This document shows, piece after piece, positions 35,996 to 50,500 of a DNA stretch of 64,000 bases. Numbering within the stretch: position 1 is the stretch's first letter; each line of letters starts with the position of its first letter. The notes beneath the pieces are model-generated. The model saw nothing but the letters and a program-made list of their open reading frames with translations. It did not search any database and was not told where the DNA came from. Source of the DNA: Siderastrea siderea (Eukaryota > Cnidaria > Anthozoa > Scleractinia > Rhizangiidae); NCBI GenBank assembly GCA_964030785.1, contig OZ034979.1:5823423-5887422 (forward strand), given 5' to 3'. A program made the position numbers and the translations under genes.

Positions 35996-38900
35996 ATGGA
36001 TTCTATCCACGATAGTTTTGAATACCTAGACAACAGTGAAGATCTTTCGTTTACCAGAAGCCACGGTAGTTTGGTAAATGGTTATTCCGAGCACAAGCCC
36101 GATCTTGATGACGCGAATGAAATCAAACACAATCTGAGAGCGGCGATGAAGGGTGCTCGACATAGGATTGCAAACCTTCGATTAGACCTCGAAGAGAAGT
36201 ACGTGCAAAGCGGTGATTATGTGTTAATGCCATACGATGTTGTTACCGTTTAGTTATTCAGTTAGTCTTTTTAGCGTCCAGGGTAAAAACATTCCTCAGC
36301 TCTTAAGTTAAGGGATTGTTTGTTTCGAAGTAATGTGAGCTCGCAAGGAAGTAAGCAAATATTGTTCGATAGCAACGGAGCGGGAAAACGACGCGATACA
36401 GAATCAATTCTTAAGTACGTGTTTAATAATTCTCTTGTAGTTATTGAATTAATGAATTATGACAAGCGCTTTCGTGGTTATCGAAGAATGGTCCACAGAC
36501 TGCAAACTTAACTCGTTTACGGCGTGTTTTTGGACGTTACTTCTGAATATTGCGATAGGTTGCAGAGCAAAGCGGATGCAATTCACAAATCTATCAATAC
36601 TCGTTAAGTACACACCAATACTGTCGTTAATGAATCATTTTTCAGTAACGCGATATCACATTTTCTTGGAATATTATGACTTGTGCAGTAGATGGCAGGC
36701 GATTTCGATACTTTTGAGTTACTTTGATAGCACCTCCCTGGTGAAAATCTTTGAAGGATCTTCAAGGATCCTTAAAGATCTCCATGAGGACCTTTGAGGA
36801 TCGTACTGAGGATCCTGACAAAGATCTTTATATAATCTTCAAGGATCTTCAAGGATCTTCAAAATTCTTGCCAAGATCTTCAAGGATCTTCAAAGTTCTT
36901 GCCAAGATCTTCAAGGATCTTTTATTTTCTTGCCAAGATCCTCAAGGATCTACAAAGATCTTTCAATTTCTTGCCAAGATCTTCAAGGATCTACAAAGAT
37001 CTTCAAAATTCTTGCCAAGATCTACATGGATATTCAAAGTTCTTGCAAAGATCCTCAAGGATCTTTAAAATTCTTGTCAAGATCTTTAAGGATTGTCAAA
37101 ATTCCTCTCAAGATCTTCAAAGTTCTTGCCAAGATCTTCAAAATTCTTGTCAAGATCTTCGATGTTCTTGCCAAAATCTTTAAGGATCTTCAAAATTCTT
37201 GTCAAGATCTTTCATGTTCTTGCCAAGATTTTTAAGGATCTTCAAAATTCTTGTCAAGATTTTCAAAATTCTTGTCAAGATATTCAATGTTCTTGCCAAG
37301 ATCTTTAAGGATCTCCAAAATTCTTGCCAATATCTCTTTTGATCTTCAAAATTCTTCCCAATATCTCTTTTGATCTTCAAAATTCTTCCCATTATCTTCA
37401 CATTTCTCCACAATTCTTGCTAGGATCTTCAAGGATCTTCAATAGGTCATCAAGTTCTTGCAAGATTAGAAAAGATCTTCAAAAATCTCCCAAAGATCTT
37501 TTTGGTTCTTTCAAGTTCCACAACAATCTTTGAGGACCATTGAGGATGTTGCAAACTCTTACAAAATGAAGCTAGGAATTCCTAGGAATTCCAAGCTTTG
37601 CATGGTCTTAGATTGCTGTGGAAGAAATTTCTAGGAAACTGAGAGAATTTGATAAAATTTGAGAAAAAATTGAGATCCTAGGAATTACTGAGAATAGCAA
37701 ACAGAAGGATGTAATGTACATCAAACAACAAACAAACTTGAAGTTGATTAAGTATTTATTGCAAAAATTGTAAGGATTCTTCACAAGTTTTCTTTTAGGC
37801 CACCAAATTCAACATTGTTTTGATTAAATGAAAATTTTATTATGAAACCTTAAAACACTTTCTTGTGAATATATTTAGAGCATTACAGTCGAAATACTCA
37901 GCGCATTCCACTTATTATTTGGGAATGACTTTCATTAATCGGGGATGGATTGCATTATTGGAATCAAGATTCTACTTTCAAATTGAATATTGTAAGGTTC
38001 CAACGGTAGCCTTGTTCCAGATAAGGAATGCTGATTGGTTTATTACTGACATCTGGCGAATGTTCACATGCAAGTAGCGGACTGTTGGCGGCTTGACGTG
38101 TCTGGCCTGATTTGTGTTTGCCCAACAAAATATCAATTGCAGGCACATTTCCACGTAAAAAAGCAGTCTGTTGTTGTAAAACTGTAAAGAATAATTTCTT
38201 AAAAACAAGTGTGCTGTAAGTGCACACAAATGTTCCTGAAAATTGAGAGAAATTCCTTGTAATGTCAAACCGACTGAGACCAACAGCCGCCAACGGTTTC
38301 GTACTTCGCGTGTGAACTTTTGGCTTTTGTTAGTAACAATCCAATCAACATTAGTTACTTCGCATGAGTCTGCCGTTGGAACATTTCAATCTTCAATTTA
38401 AAAATAGAATTTTGATTCCAAAAGTGCAATCCGTTCCCGATTAATGAAAATCATTCCTAAATAATGAGCGGAATGCGCTGAGTATTTTGACTGTAATTTA
38501 CCACAATTTCAGCACTCTGGAAACTAGCTTGGAGACTATATCAAGTACTGACACAGTGCAGTTGTGATTAAAATAACATCTCTATAAAGTTCACAAGAGT
38601 TTTTATAAAATTATGACATATTAAATACCATATTTTTCAGACCTATGTACATGACCTATGTATTGTCCTCTGAATTTCACATCACTAAATACATAACAGT
38701 TAATTCAACATTGGGAAAATTACAATATTATTATTCTGAATTGGTACACCTAGAACTACTTTTACATAAAGCTTCATCAGTATACACAGCGTGAATCAGA
38801 CAACATTGTCTTGATTGTCTTTTTTCTCAAAATATTTTGCTGTGTTCATTTAGAGTGGATTTATAGCAATAACTTACAATACATTTACAATTGCATTGTG

Positions 38901-41900
38901 TCCTGGTAGTTTGAGTAGGTATGATTCACAGAAAGGGAAATCAGTAAACTGGACTGCTATGCTCATTAAAAGTGACTTAGCTTTAATACTGAGCACAGAG
39001 CAGGCTACTCCTGACTTGACACTGCAGTGCTCAGCAGCTGATCATGAATTGAATGTATTCCTAGTAGAGCAAAACAGAACAAATTGGTCATTGTATGGTT
39101 AAAATCATTTCTGAATTATTTTGTATTCAGTTAACAGTTCCGGCCTTTCAATTCTCTAGAAGATGATCTCTATTATTGCTTTCAAATCAAGACGTTGTAA
39201 ACTCAAGGCAGATCAGTTACCTTGTGCTAGTGCATGTCCTTTTAACTACAGTGATGGAAACACTCTACAGTGGAAAAGCACTGGAGAACATTGTATTGGA
39301 TGTTTCATTTTAACTTTTCTATAAACTGCACAATTATGCCATAACTGCTTCTTTAGTTAAATAAAACTCGCAATTCAGCCTGCCTCAAGTGTTTACAACT
39401 AGTTACATGTAAATATGTAAGCCTATAGCTTATAATTATATAGGTTCGAATGGAAGCAGATATAAGAAGACAGGAAAGAACATGATCTTCTTAGAATCGT
39501 TAATTTTGAAGCCAATCTTTCATTATAAATCATTTTCTTTCGAACTAACCTCCTTCTTAAGAGTAGATATCCAATTTTTGCTGCCTTGAGGCATCATTTA
39601 AGCTTGAAATAATAGGAAATCCAAGGAAACATATGTTGACCATTTAAAACGAACTCGAAATTGATGAATTCAACTGTTTTCTCTGAGCCCGCAATGATGA
39701 GACTGCTGACCAAAAGCGGCTCATTCATTACCAGTCTCTCCGAGATTCCAAAATGGTGGCTGCTCCTGGCTCCGTTTTTCTTGCTCACTTTAAGGATTGC
39801 ATTCTGCTAAGAAGTCACTCCTGAATCTTTTTTTTGGGACCAATGGAGACTTAGAACAAATTTACCCCTACAGAAGTTCAAAAACTAAGGATTTTCATCG
39901 TTAAATTGCTGAAACTGACTGCATGAATATTAAGACAAAATATAAGCTTAAGCAACTACTGCTGAACAGTTCAAATATGATCATGTAAATTAACAAGGTA
40001 AAGTAAAACTGATTATTTTTCGACAAATAAATTTTTCTGATTTATGGTTTATTCTTGCACAGACTAAGCATAACATTCCAAGCAGAAGTTAAGACTTATG
40101 CTTATCTGAAAGTCTGAAAATTGTGTTGGATACATGTATTTTGTAGTGATAGCAGTTTTGTTTTTTGATCACACAGCAGATCAGACATTAGAATAATACT
40201 CACCACCTCTCAAGATCCTTATTAGTTTAGTCCTTTCAAAGAGGATATTGAAGGAACCCAGCAAAGATCTTAGGAAAATCCTTGCAATGATGTTTGTAAG
40301 GATCCTCATCAAATCTTTGAAGATTCTGTCAACTGTGTCAAATTTTTCAAGGATCTTGTGAAGGAACCTTGTATGATCCCCAGATCAAAGCAAACACTTT
40401 AACAGAATACTTTCAAGATCTTTGAAATCCTTGAGGATCTTGCAGGATCTAGCTTGCTAAGATCTTGTAAAGACATCAATAATTATTGGCATAAAATTAC
40501 AGATTCCTTGCAAGATCCTGATCAAATCCTTACGGATCCTTTCTAAGATCTTTATGCATCTTTTTAGGTCTTCAAAAGAACTTCATTGAATCCTTGAGGA
40601 TCTTGAAGAAACCTTGCACAAATCTTGTAAAAATCTTGACAAGGATCCTTGGGAGACCCTGACCAAATCCTTAAGGATCCTAGCAAAGATCTTAACAAGA
40701 TCCTTAAATGGATCTTTTTAAGATCTTTGAAAGATACTCATTAAATCCTTGAGGATCTCCAAGGATCCTTGCATAGATCTTGCAAAGATCTTGACAAGGA
40801 TCCTTGTAAGATCCTGACCAAATTCTTGAGGATCCTGGCTAACATCTTAACAAGATCCTTGAAAGGATCCTTTTAAGATCTTTGAAAGATCCTTGTTTAG
40901 TCCTTGATGATCTTGAAGGATCCTTGCAAAGATCTTGTGAAGATCTTGACAAGGATCCTAAAAAGATCCTGACCAAATCCTTGAGGATCCTGGCTAAGAT
41001 CTTTAAAAGATCCTTGAAAGGATTCTTTTAAGATCCTTGAAAGATCCTTGTTTAGTCCTTGAGGATCTTGAAGGATCCTTGCAAAGATCTTTGCTAGGAT
41101 CTTTATTAGGATCTTTGTAGGATCCTTGGAAGATCTTGGTCAAATCCTTGAGGATCTTAACAAATGATTTTGCATATAAAGATCTTTGAAGATCTTTCAA
41201 AGATCCTTTAAGGATCTTTTAAAGATCCTTGTCTTTAAGGATCTTTGGCAGGTCTTTGGCAATCCTTAAAGATCCTTGAAGATCCTGTGAGGTTTTTCAC
41301 CAGGGCTGCCCATTCTTAACTAAGCAAAACAAAATACCAAAGAAAAATATTTTAACTGGTGGTAAGCTTAAGGTAGATGCATGGCCAGACATGCAGGTCA
41401 GTAATTATTTTCATTCTTATTCGCTTTTGTTTGTAACAATATTATTTTTGTTTCTGTATTTTTGTTGTTAAATTGAGACTTCACAATGAAAAATGTCTTC
41501 TTTTTTTTTTTGATGTGAACTCTGCCAACTCAATTATTAGACTGAGTCCTGTATTTCTAGAACAGAAATGCAATGTCAGCTTAACACTATCAGGAAGATT
41601 TAAATAACCTTAATTGGCATATAAATGTCAAGAAAGATGATTTTCTGGTTTCAACTTTATCCAGTCTATCTCATGTTTATTTGTCTTTTTGGAGGTATGC
41701 ATGCATTCTCTTATTACAGTACAGTGGTCCTTTCTCCAGATACAGGTGTTGCTAGGCCAGTGTGAGGCATGAAGCTTAAAGCCCTGGCTAATCAAACATT
41801 ATGGTCCAACATCCTCTTGGAAGAACATGCTTTACTTTTTATCTGCCACTATCAACTTTACATTTAAATGGTTTTCCATGTTTGATCTAGATAAGATATT

Positions 41901-44559
41901 TTCACCCCCTTACGAACCAAATGAAGGGCTGCTTATGAGAGCACGACTGTCTTATGTTGCGTTTTAGGCAGTTTTATTATTATTGGCTCCATTAAACTGC
42001 TTCAATTTTCGCATCGGGCCTTCAGTTCATTCAAAGAACACTGGCCAAAAGTTTTTCCTCTGATTTGCACCAAGTAAAGTGAGCACAAAGGGAGTAGCAG
42101 ATGGCTGCATATCTGCCACGCATTGCAAGAGTTCCCCACGCAAAAGATGCTTAAATCAAAGAAAAAAACTTTGTGCAGTGTTCTTTGCATGAACTGAAGG
42201 TCCCATGCAAAGATTGAAACAGTTTTGAACAAAAAAAATAAAATGGCCTAAAATTCGACACATTAGACGGTTAATGCTCTCAGCCCTTCAAAGTATGTTT
42301 GATTGTTTGGCCACCTCTGCCAACAAGGCTTGCGTGAGCGGGAAAAAGCAAGATACATCATCAGCCAAATTACATACATGTAATTTGGCTGACACTGCCA
42401 CTACATGTAGTTGCACGTTCATACACAAAAAGCATATGTGGGCTCACTTCATCCAGTGTTTGGCCAAACATTCTTTGCCCTTTTGGCCACGGAATCTTGT
42501 GTCTGACAAACACCATGTTGGGTGAAACGTTTGATCATTTATATTAGCTGGGGCATTAGATATGGTGGGAGAAGCAAAAATTGAGTGGGAGTTAATAATA
42601 TGCTGCTACATAAGATGATTTTTTTTGTAACTATGACTCAGGCAAGTTGTGGTCAGTGCAAAATTGTATGTGGAGCTTTTCCTGTAACTTACATTAGAGT
42701 GGCAAAAAATTGAGCATCACAAGTTAAATTTGGCAGTTGCTTTGGTTTTGCACTGCTAATGCTTTGTGATTGGCTACAAAATCTTACTCCACTTCCTCAC
42801 CCAGTCAAAAGTAAAACCAAACCCAATAGCAACTTGCTCAGGTGTGTTTTCCCACCCCTGGCACCTGTTACAAATGTCATGTATTTGCTTTGAGTTCTGA
42901 TTGGTTCATTGGGTTTTATGTCTCTGTTTTGATTGGCCGCAGTACTTGCTTTTGTATTGGTTTTACGACACTCAAGTGAAAACCACTCTACTTGTAAGTT
43001 TCAGGAAAAGGAGACTCTAGTCTTTTACTTCTACATGTATCGTCCCTGTATTGGGCTCTGTTGCTTCCTTACCTGGCCAAACAAGGAAATTTGATATATT
43101 TTTTATCATATAGTCATCGTTATTAAGCCATGTCATTTTCTTTAGGGACAAACTTCTACACTCTGAAAAGTCTTTGAGGCAGCAGCTTGAAGCAGAATTA
43201 GCAGATAAAACTGAACGATTGTACAAGGAAAGAGTGACAAGCATGCACGGAGAGAATGGAAGATATTCACCTAGCATGAATTTGACGTCAAGCAGCCTGG
43301 GAAATGATACATCATTCAGAGAAGAGTTGGCAGTGGCACAGCGACTAAATCTACAGGTAAGGTTTTGCTACTGCATCAGTCAATTTCTGTATTTCCCATC
43401 TCAACCACTGGCATTTGGGGGAGTGGGGCATTTTTCCTCAATATCCCTCTTGTGGGTTGGGCACATTGGATTACCCCAGGGAATTATTTTTACAGGCCAT
43501 CTCTAGGTTATTGTAGTTTGATGAGGTACGGTCCCCTGCATTAGTCAATTCCTGTTTTTCCCATCCCCACCAGACATTAGGGGGGTATTTTTCCTCATTG
43601 TCCCCCTTGGGGGTTGGGCACATTGGTTCATCCTGGGGTATTCAATCTTCCAGGGTAGTCAATCTCCTTGTACAATCTTGTGTATTGGCCCATGCATGGG
43701 GGGGGGGGGGTACTCCCATATGTAACCTAAAATATGGGTCTGTGCTGCTGTATAGGGTGTGGTTTCAAGCAGTTTAGTCTGGGAAAGGGTATGGAAATCA
43801 GAGAGTGTTCATAGTCTAGAATAGGGTGTCATTTTCTGGCGAATAGGGATTGACTTTTGGTGTCTACGGTAGTCTAGAATAGGGTTACAAAATGCAGCTG
43901 AACATGGTCTGGTATAGGGTGAGGGTATCAGAGTCTCAGTGGCACATCTCCACCCAAAAATTTACAGAGTACCCCCTCCCAACTTGTATTGGGTTGTAAC
44001 AACAGACTGAAGGGAAAAATACATTTGATTTTCCTTTTATTATTTCCATGCAGCTTACAGACAAGCTAACAAAAGCAGAAGCTGAAATTCAAGCATCCAA
44101 GATGGGCCGTGATGATTTATTAGCTGAAACAGAGTCTAAAATTGCTGCAAGGGGGGCAGGTTTGAAGAATTTGAGTTTTAATGTCATCAGATGAATCACT
44201 GACTTCGAACTTTAATGAGACTAATACATGTATTTCCTTCACTGGAACACTGTCATGCATTACTGATGACCTTACATATACGAACCGACTACGAGTACGA
44301 GAAAAAATACCACCAGGAATTTTTAAATTCCTGGTTGCAGGTTTTGGATTGTCATCTGTCACATGAACATTGTTGGGCACTTTTGCCTCCTTCTCCACTG
44401 AGGAGGAAGGAAGACTCTGGAAATGAGGCTGGTGGAAATTCTGAAGACTTCCTTGACAGCAAATTGTCACAATCCAAAAAATTAATTTTCTTAGGACACT
44501 TTTGTGAATTTTGCTCAATTGATCAATCACTCAATCAACCAATTATTAGTCAGTTGTCA

Positions 44560-44593
<34 letters not shown>

Positions 44594-47500
44594 TAGTCAG
44601 TCAGTCAAACAATCAGTCGTCCAACCTGCCAGCCAGCCAGTCATCAGGTTAGTGATTTAAATGTAAGTGGATAAGTCGGTCGGTCGGTCGGTCTAGCAGG
44701 CTATGACTAGATATTATTCTTTACAGCTCTTGTTGAAAAAATCTATCAAGCACAAAAAGAGCGGGATGCTGCCGTGAATGCAAGACTCAAACTGGCACAC
44801 AGTGAACGAGAAGAATTACTGGAAAAACTAAGGAGAGCCGAGAGAGAACATACAGGGTAATACTACATTATACCTTATTAAAGTTTAGTACATCTGTCAT
44901 GTACATTGTAAATGTTGTAAAAAGAGGAAACCTGAGGATCCTAGAGAAAAGCCCTTAGAGTATACATGTACAATGTACCTGTCAACCTTATAAAATCAGA
45001 AATTGGGATCACCCCCCCCCCCCCCACTGCTCACCACAGTCCTGGATATATACTGCCCTGCCCCCAGCACTGAGTAGGGTCTAGGATGCTCCAGGGTTTT
45101 TGCATTAATTGTTTAAAACTATTGCCTGTACTGTACTGTTTTAGCATTAGAATTCTCAGGTGTTGTTTAATGGTCTCAAGCACTACGTCATGTATTGCAC
45201 AAAACAATTTAGGATTTAGAAGAGTCAAGACCAATCTTTAACAACCCAGTTCCAAATTTTTACAAAAGAAAATGTCTTTTTTTTTCCTGCTCATGAAAAT
45301 CAGAATGTCCCGATCTTTAAGGTTTTGAAATTCAAAAATTGGGACAATTCCAAATAAAATCGGGACGGTTGACAGGTAGAGCAATGACTGGCAACAAACT
45401 CCATCAATGTACAGGGCTACAAGCTATTTTTCTCTCTTGAAAACAAAAGACATACTGTAAAATACCAGTTAAAAACGGTTAAAAATGATGATGACTGTGT
45501 GGTTATTTATGGAATTGTCATTAATTTTGTGCTGTTCTTTGGCAGATTTGATTCTGGTGTGGACAGCCTATATGATGAAGAAGAACCTGAACCGGTAATG
45601 TCTATAACTCTGTATTTTATGTTGACTTCTGTTTCCAAAAGAAGACATTATTGACTAGCTAGTGGTTAATGATAATAATAATAGTAAAAATAAAAATAAA
45701 AATTAAAAAATAATAATACTCTTCATTTCTATAGTGCCATTTCTACTAATAAACCAATAGCACAGCCTTATTTAACAAAACTACTTGGCTATATAAACCT
45801 TACCTTACTAATATGATAAGTTACTAATTAAATATAAAGACAGATAAAAGGTAGCAAAGATCTAAAAAGAGTGGCTAAATAAAAGAGTCTTCACTCTACT
45901 TTTAAAAATACTTAATAAGCCTGTTGTGGTTCTAATATAATCTGGTAAGTTATTCCAAGGTATAGGTGCGATTACTGAAAAGCATGCTTTCCAATAGGTT
46001 ATAATTATGTACATGAGAATGGTGTACATGAGAACAGTGGACTTACCTTACTAATATCATAATTTACTAAATAAATGTAAAGACAGATAAAAGGTAGCAA
46101 AGATCTAAAAAGAGCGGCTAAGTAAAAGAGTCTTCACTCTACTTTTAAAAATACTTAATAAGCCTGCTGTGGTTCTAATATAATCTGGTAATAAAGTAAT
46201 ATTCCACATTATAGGTGCAATTACTGAAAAAGCATGCTTTCCAGTAGGTTACATGTACATGAGAATGGTGTACATGAAAACAGTGGACTTGATAATTGCA
46301 GTATGTTTTGTGCAGCTCTAGTGGTCTGAAGGGTACAGGACATATAACCATGTAGTGTATAGTTCATAAAGGACTACATAAACTGAGGAAATATACCAGG
46401 GATATAAATACCTTATTTTATTAAAGCATTATAATAATGTGGTTTAAAATGGTGTCCATTGAGTCTTATTTGCATTGGGAACCTTCAATCATTCATTGGT
46501 TCCATTCCTTTTTGAACAGTGAATCTAATGGTAGCCCCAACTAATTTTGTATGAGAGGATGAGGCTCACCACCAACGATGTGATGATCAATGAACTTATG
46601 CAAGACTTTTCATGCAATATTTATTTTATTCTTTGCCACAATAATTTCAAGAAGTGAAACTTAGTTAAACACATACATTTTGCAACAATTGTAGCAATGG
46701 AAAAAGCTGACATCTTTCAGTTTATATTTCAAGGAGCTCTACCTGTACATTAAAAATGTTTTGTTCAACATGTGATGACGTTTTTTGCAAGACAAGTTTG
46801 AGAAAACATTGGAGCATATTTATGATTATGTTAGCACTAAATAAACCCTTTAAGCCCTGAAATGTCATGAAAATGCATATTCTCCTTACTGTTCTCCATA
46901 CATTTCTTGTGTAAGTGGCATAACTAGTTAGGGAAATTTATCTGAATATCAACTGAAGACATCTTGTCCTTGGTGATTACTTCGTTTATTATCATCACTT
47001 GAATGTTGAATAAGTACTGATGATGTAAAGAGAAATTTCATTTTCGTCATTTTTTATCAGCAGACCATGAAATCATTACTTGGTAGAATAACGTCGTCTG
47101 AAAGTCCTGATTCAATCGATAAACATGGTCAACTGATTGCTAACAAGATACGAACAGTACAAAGAAACAGAAAGAAGATGGTGACCGAGGAACTCAAAGC
47201 TGTTATTGCTGAAAGAGATACCGCAGTGGAAAAGGTGATCATTCTACTGTCTTTTGCCTAGACTTAGTTAAAATGTCACATTTTGCCCCGTGGGATTAAA
47301 TTTGAACTGCCAACAAATTACATGTAAGTTAGGTAGCTAGAAACCTGTTCACCCTGTGAATTGGTAGTCAAATTTTGCTGCCTGTTGGCTAGTTATCTTG
47401 ATTATTCTTGCACATTTGACAGAAATGCAACACTGATTTAAACATCGTCGTACATGTACTTCATCTGCTTGAGTGGGGGCACGGTGGTGTAGTGGTAAGC

Positions 47501-50500
47501 GCGTTGGACTTCAGATCTGAAGGTCCGTGATTGGACGCCCAGTCCCTGCCATCATGTTGTTTCCTTAGACAAGAAAAGTTACGCCACATTGTCTCTCTCC
47601 ACCCAGGTGTATAAATGGGTACCGGCGACATACTGCTTGGGGTGACCCTGTGATGGACTAGCATCCCATCCAGGGGGGAGAAGCAATACTCTCACTTTCT
47701 TTATGCTACAGAAACCAGGATATTTATAAAGCTCCAGCCATGTGGGCCTCCTTGGCTTGTGTGCTTATCGTGTGAAAATTAATGCATTGAATTATCATGA
47801 TTATAATGGTAATTATGTTTGCTTATAAATCTCTGAACGCTCTTCTGTGTCTTTTTTAATAGAACACTATAATTAGTTACCGGTTAATTTTAAAGTCAGT
47901 TGTACAAGTTTGGTTGCTGGTAATTAAGCTTGACATCTGTTTCAACATTTGGAGTTTTGTCAGGGCAGAAATGCCTCATTTTAAATTGCACCTTACATGT
48001 ATTTGTTGTGGTTCAATTTTATCCTTGGTTCAACTTTTATTTTTCTTTGTTTTTGTGTATGTTAATGTATGATAATGAGTGTAAAAAAAGGAAAATAAAA
48101 ATTTAACCAAGGATAAATTTGAACCACAACATATATCACAGGCCAGGGGTTTTAAAATCAGCATCCAGCTCAACGTAGTCAGACAACAATTCATCTATGA
48201 CTCTATAAACAGATATAGATTTGCCAGTTAGGCAGGATGCAAGCTAACTGCCCCGCATAACACATACATGTTGACTGAGTGCCTGATAGGTCAGGGAAAG
48301 GAATCAAACAAGGATTGGTTTAGAATGACAGTCGTAGAATGTAGCTTCAATAATAATTTAATTTTTTGTTATGTCTCTATTTTCTCATTCATGATTCAGG
48401 TAAAAGCACTAGAAGCAGAGGTCATTAATCTTCGGAAAGAAATTGGATTAATGAGAAACCAGCACCAGTTAGTGGATAGACAAAGGCTCAAAGCCATTCA
48501 GGTGAGCCCCAATATATACATGCATATTCTCCTCACTGTTTTCCATATATTTCTTATGTTACTAGTTGAGAGAATTTGATTAAACATCAACACATTTCAT
48601 GCCTGGTGATCATTTACTTTATTCTCATGGCCCGTGTATTTGATGATCAACTAGTGATATTGTAAGGAGAAATGATCGAGATGCTTGTCACTCTTGGGGC
48701 TTAAAGGTTTAACACGGCTGCAGCTTCTTTGGGGAGGTGCTCTCATGAATGTAGTTGTTGTGTTATTCAGTAGTCTTGTTTTTTTCTTTTACAATAGATT
48801 ATAATTATATTATACAATTATTATTTTCAGTTGACCAGAATGCAATTTGGTTTATTTTATAGACTATTAACTATAACCTACAGCAATAAAATAATTTTTG
48901 TTACATTGATCAAGCCATGAATTGAACGAGTTACAGTTGTAGGTGTAGATTAAGGGTTCCAAGATTTTCTTTCTCTGCCCAAAAACTCCTTGTATTTCCA
49001 TTTGTGCCCATTCATTCTATTCATTCCTCCCGTTTGGTTCCCATTTATTCAATTTGTTTTGCTGAGAGCATGAATCTTATGGTGTGTAGCCTGCATCTCT
49101 CGAGTATTATATATGAAGGGCCCGGTGGAAGAAGGGCGTAAGTGACGATTTGAGGTTAAAATCGAAATTGCTCCTATTTAGCTGAACATTGGCACACAGG
49201 CTGGTTTTCATGTGAGGAACACTGTTGCGCACTTATTTCTTGACCTGAGATCTAAAATTTGAAAAATTAGCGTATTACTTTTGCTTAAAACTGACACAAA
49301 GAAAACAACAGGACCGCGGATTCTAGGTTGAATTCCTTTGTTCTAGTTCAGGCAGAGAACAAAAGAAATCTTTCACGCATCACTTGAGCGAGTTCAGTTC
49401 AACAAAACTTTTCACGCAAAAGTAATACGCTAATTCTTCAAATTTTAGATCTCAGGTCAAGAAATAAGTGCGCAACAGCGTTCCTCACATGAAAACCAGC
49501 CTGTGTGCCAATGTTCAGCTAAATAGGAGCAATTTGGATTTTAACCCCAAATTGTCACTTACGCCCTTTTTCCACTGGGCCCTTCATATTAATATGCTGA
49601 ATTCTACTGACTCGTCCCCCGTCGTCTCTTTTGTCTCTCTTAAATAATAACGAAGGAGAGTCAGCTGAATTCTATGCCTGTTTTTATTGGCTCTTAGCTA
49701 TGATCTATTAGAGGGCAGATGCATTGATGACATCATCATCGGAATTTTTTTCTCTTTATTGTATGAAACAAATAGATTCCATGTTGCTGTGTATCTGTTC
49801 AGTAATACACAGAAGACATCAAAATGTGGTAAGAACATCAGTGACACACTGGCCTAATGGCTCATGTGCCACTTTTTTGTTCTTACCACATTTTGACTTC
49901 TTCTGTGATCTACTACAGAGCAGGTGCATGACAACATGGAATCTATTTTGTTAAATAGATGGATGTGGGAAGTTTGGAGAGTATGAGAGAAGTGTATGAG
50001 CTGCTAGAGGTGCAGCCAAGAGCAACTTAATTAGCTTCTCAAGTGCTCTCTAAACTTCCCAAGTGCATCCATAATGCAATGGAAGCACAGTCAGCTAAAA
50101 GTGAACCAATTCTTTTATGACATATCAACCTAGAAACAGTGATAAACAAACTCTAACCTGTTGATGTCCATGGATTTTTCAGAGTGAAAACATTTGCACT
50201 CATCATTTTAAGGGTGATCGGGTTATGGATGCATGGTCGCACTATTGAATTAGACTGGGGGAATTTCCTTGCTATGTTATAATTGAATTACCAAGGTTAC
50301 ATCATGATGGGGAAAAATTCTGAACTTGGCTTGGATTTTTTTTGTTATTGTAACAGACACAATCAGCCCAGGCTCAGCAGGAGAAGGATTTTGCATTGAA
50401 GAAGTGCAAAAGGCTTGAAGAAGAAATGGAGACCATAAGAGTTTATTACAGGTTAGGGACCACCTGATTTGAATAATGTTGTCACCCAGAAATCACATCT

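Larger units (their letters stand above)
36736..41305. mobile_element. 4.57 kb TIR element with GATC-rich tandem repeats at both ends (MIPOL1 intron 1)
   Basis: It begins CCCTGGTGAAAA (36736) and ends TTTTCACCAGGG (41305). Next to each end lie the inverted words GATCTTCAAGGATC and GATCCTTGAAGATC. The left 800 bp (to ~37530) is an array of words like GATCTTCAAAATTCTTGCCAA. The right 1,050 bp (from ~40250) is an array with a ~157 bp period rich in AAGGATCCTT. A CT dinucleotide flanks both ends, so a 2 bp target duplication is possible. Large subterminal repeat arrays recall CACTA/EnSpm-type elements, but no transposase is seen. Confidence 0.75.
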
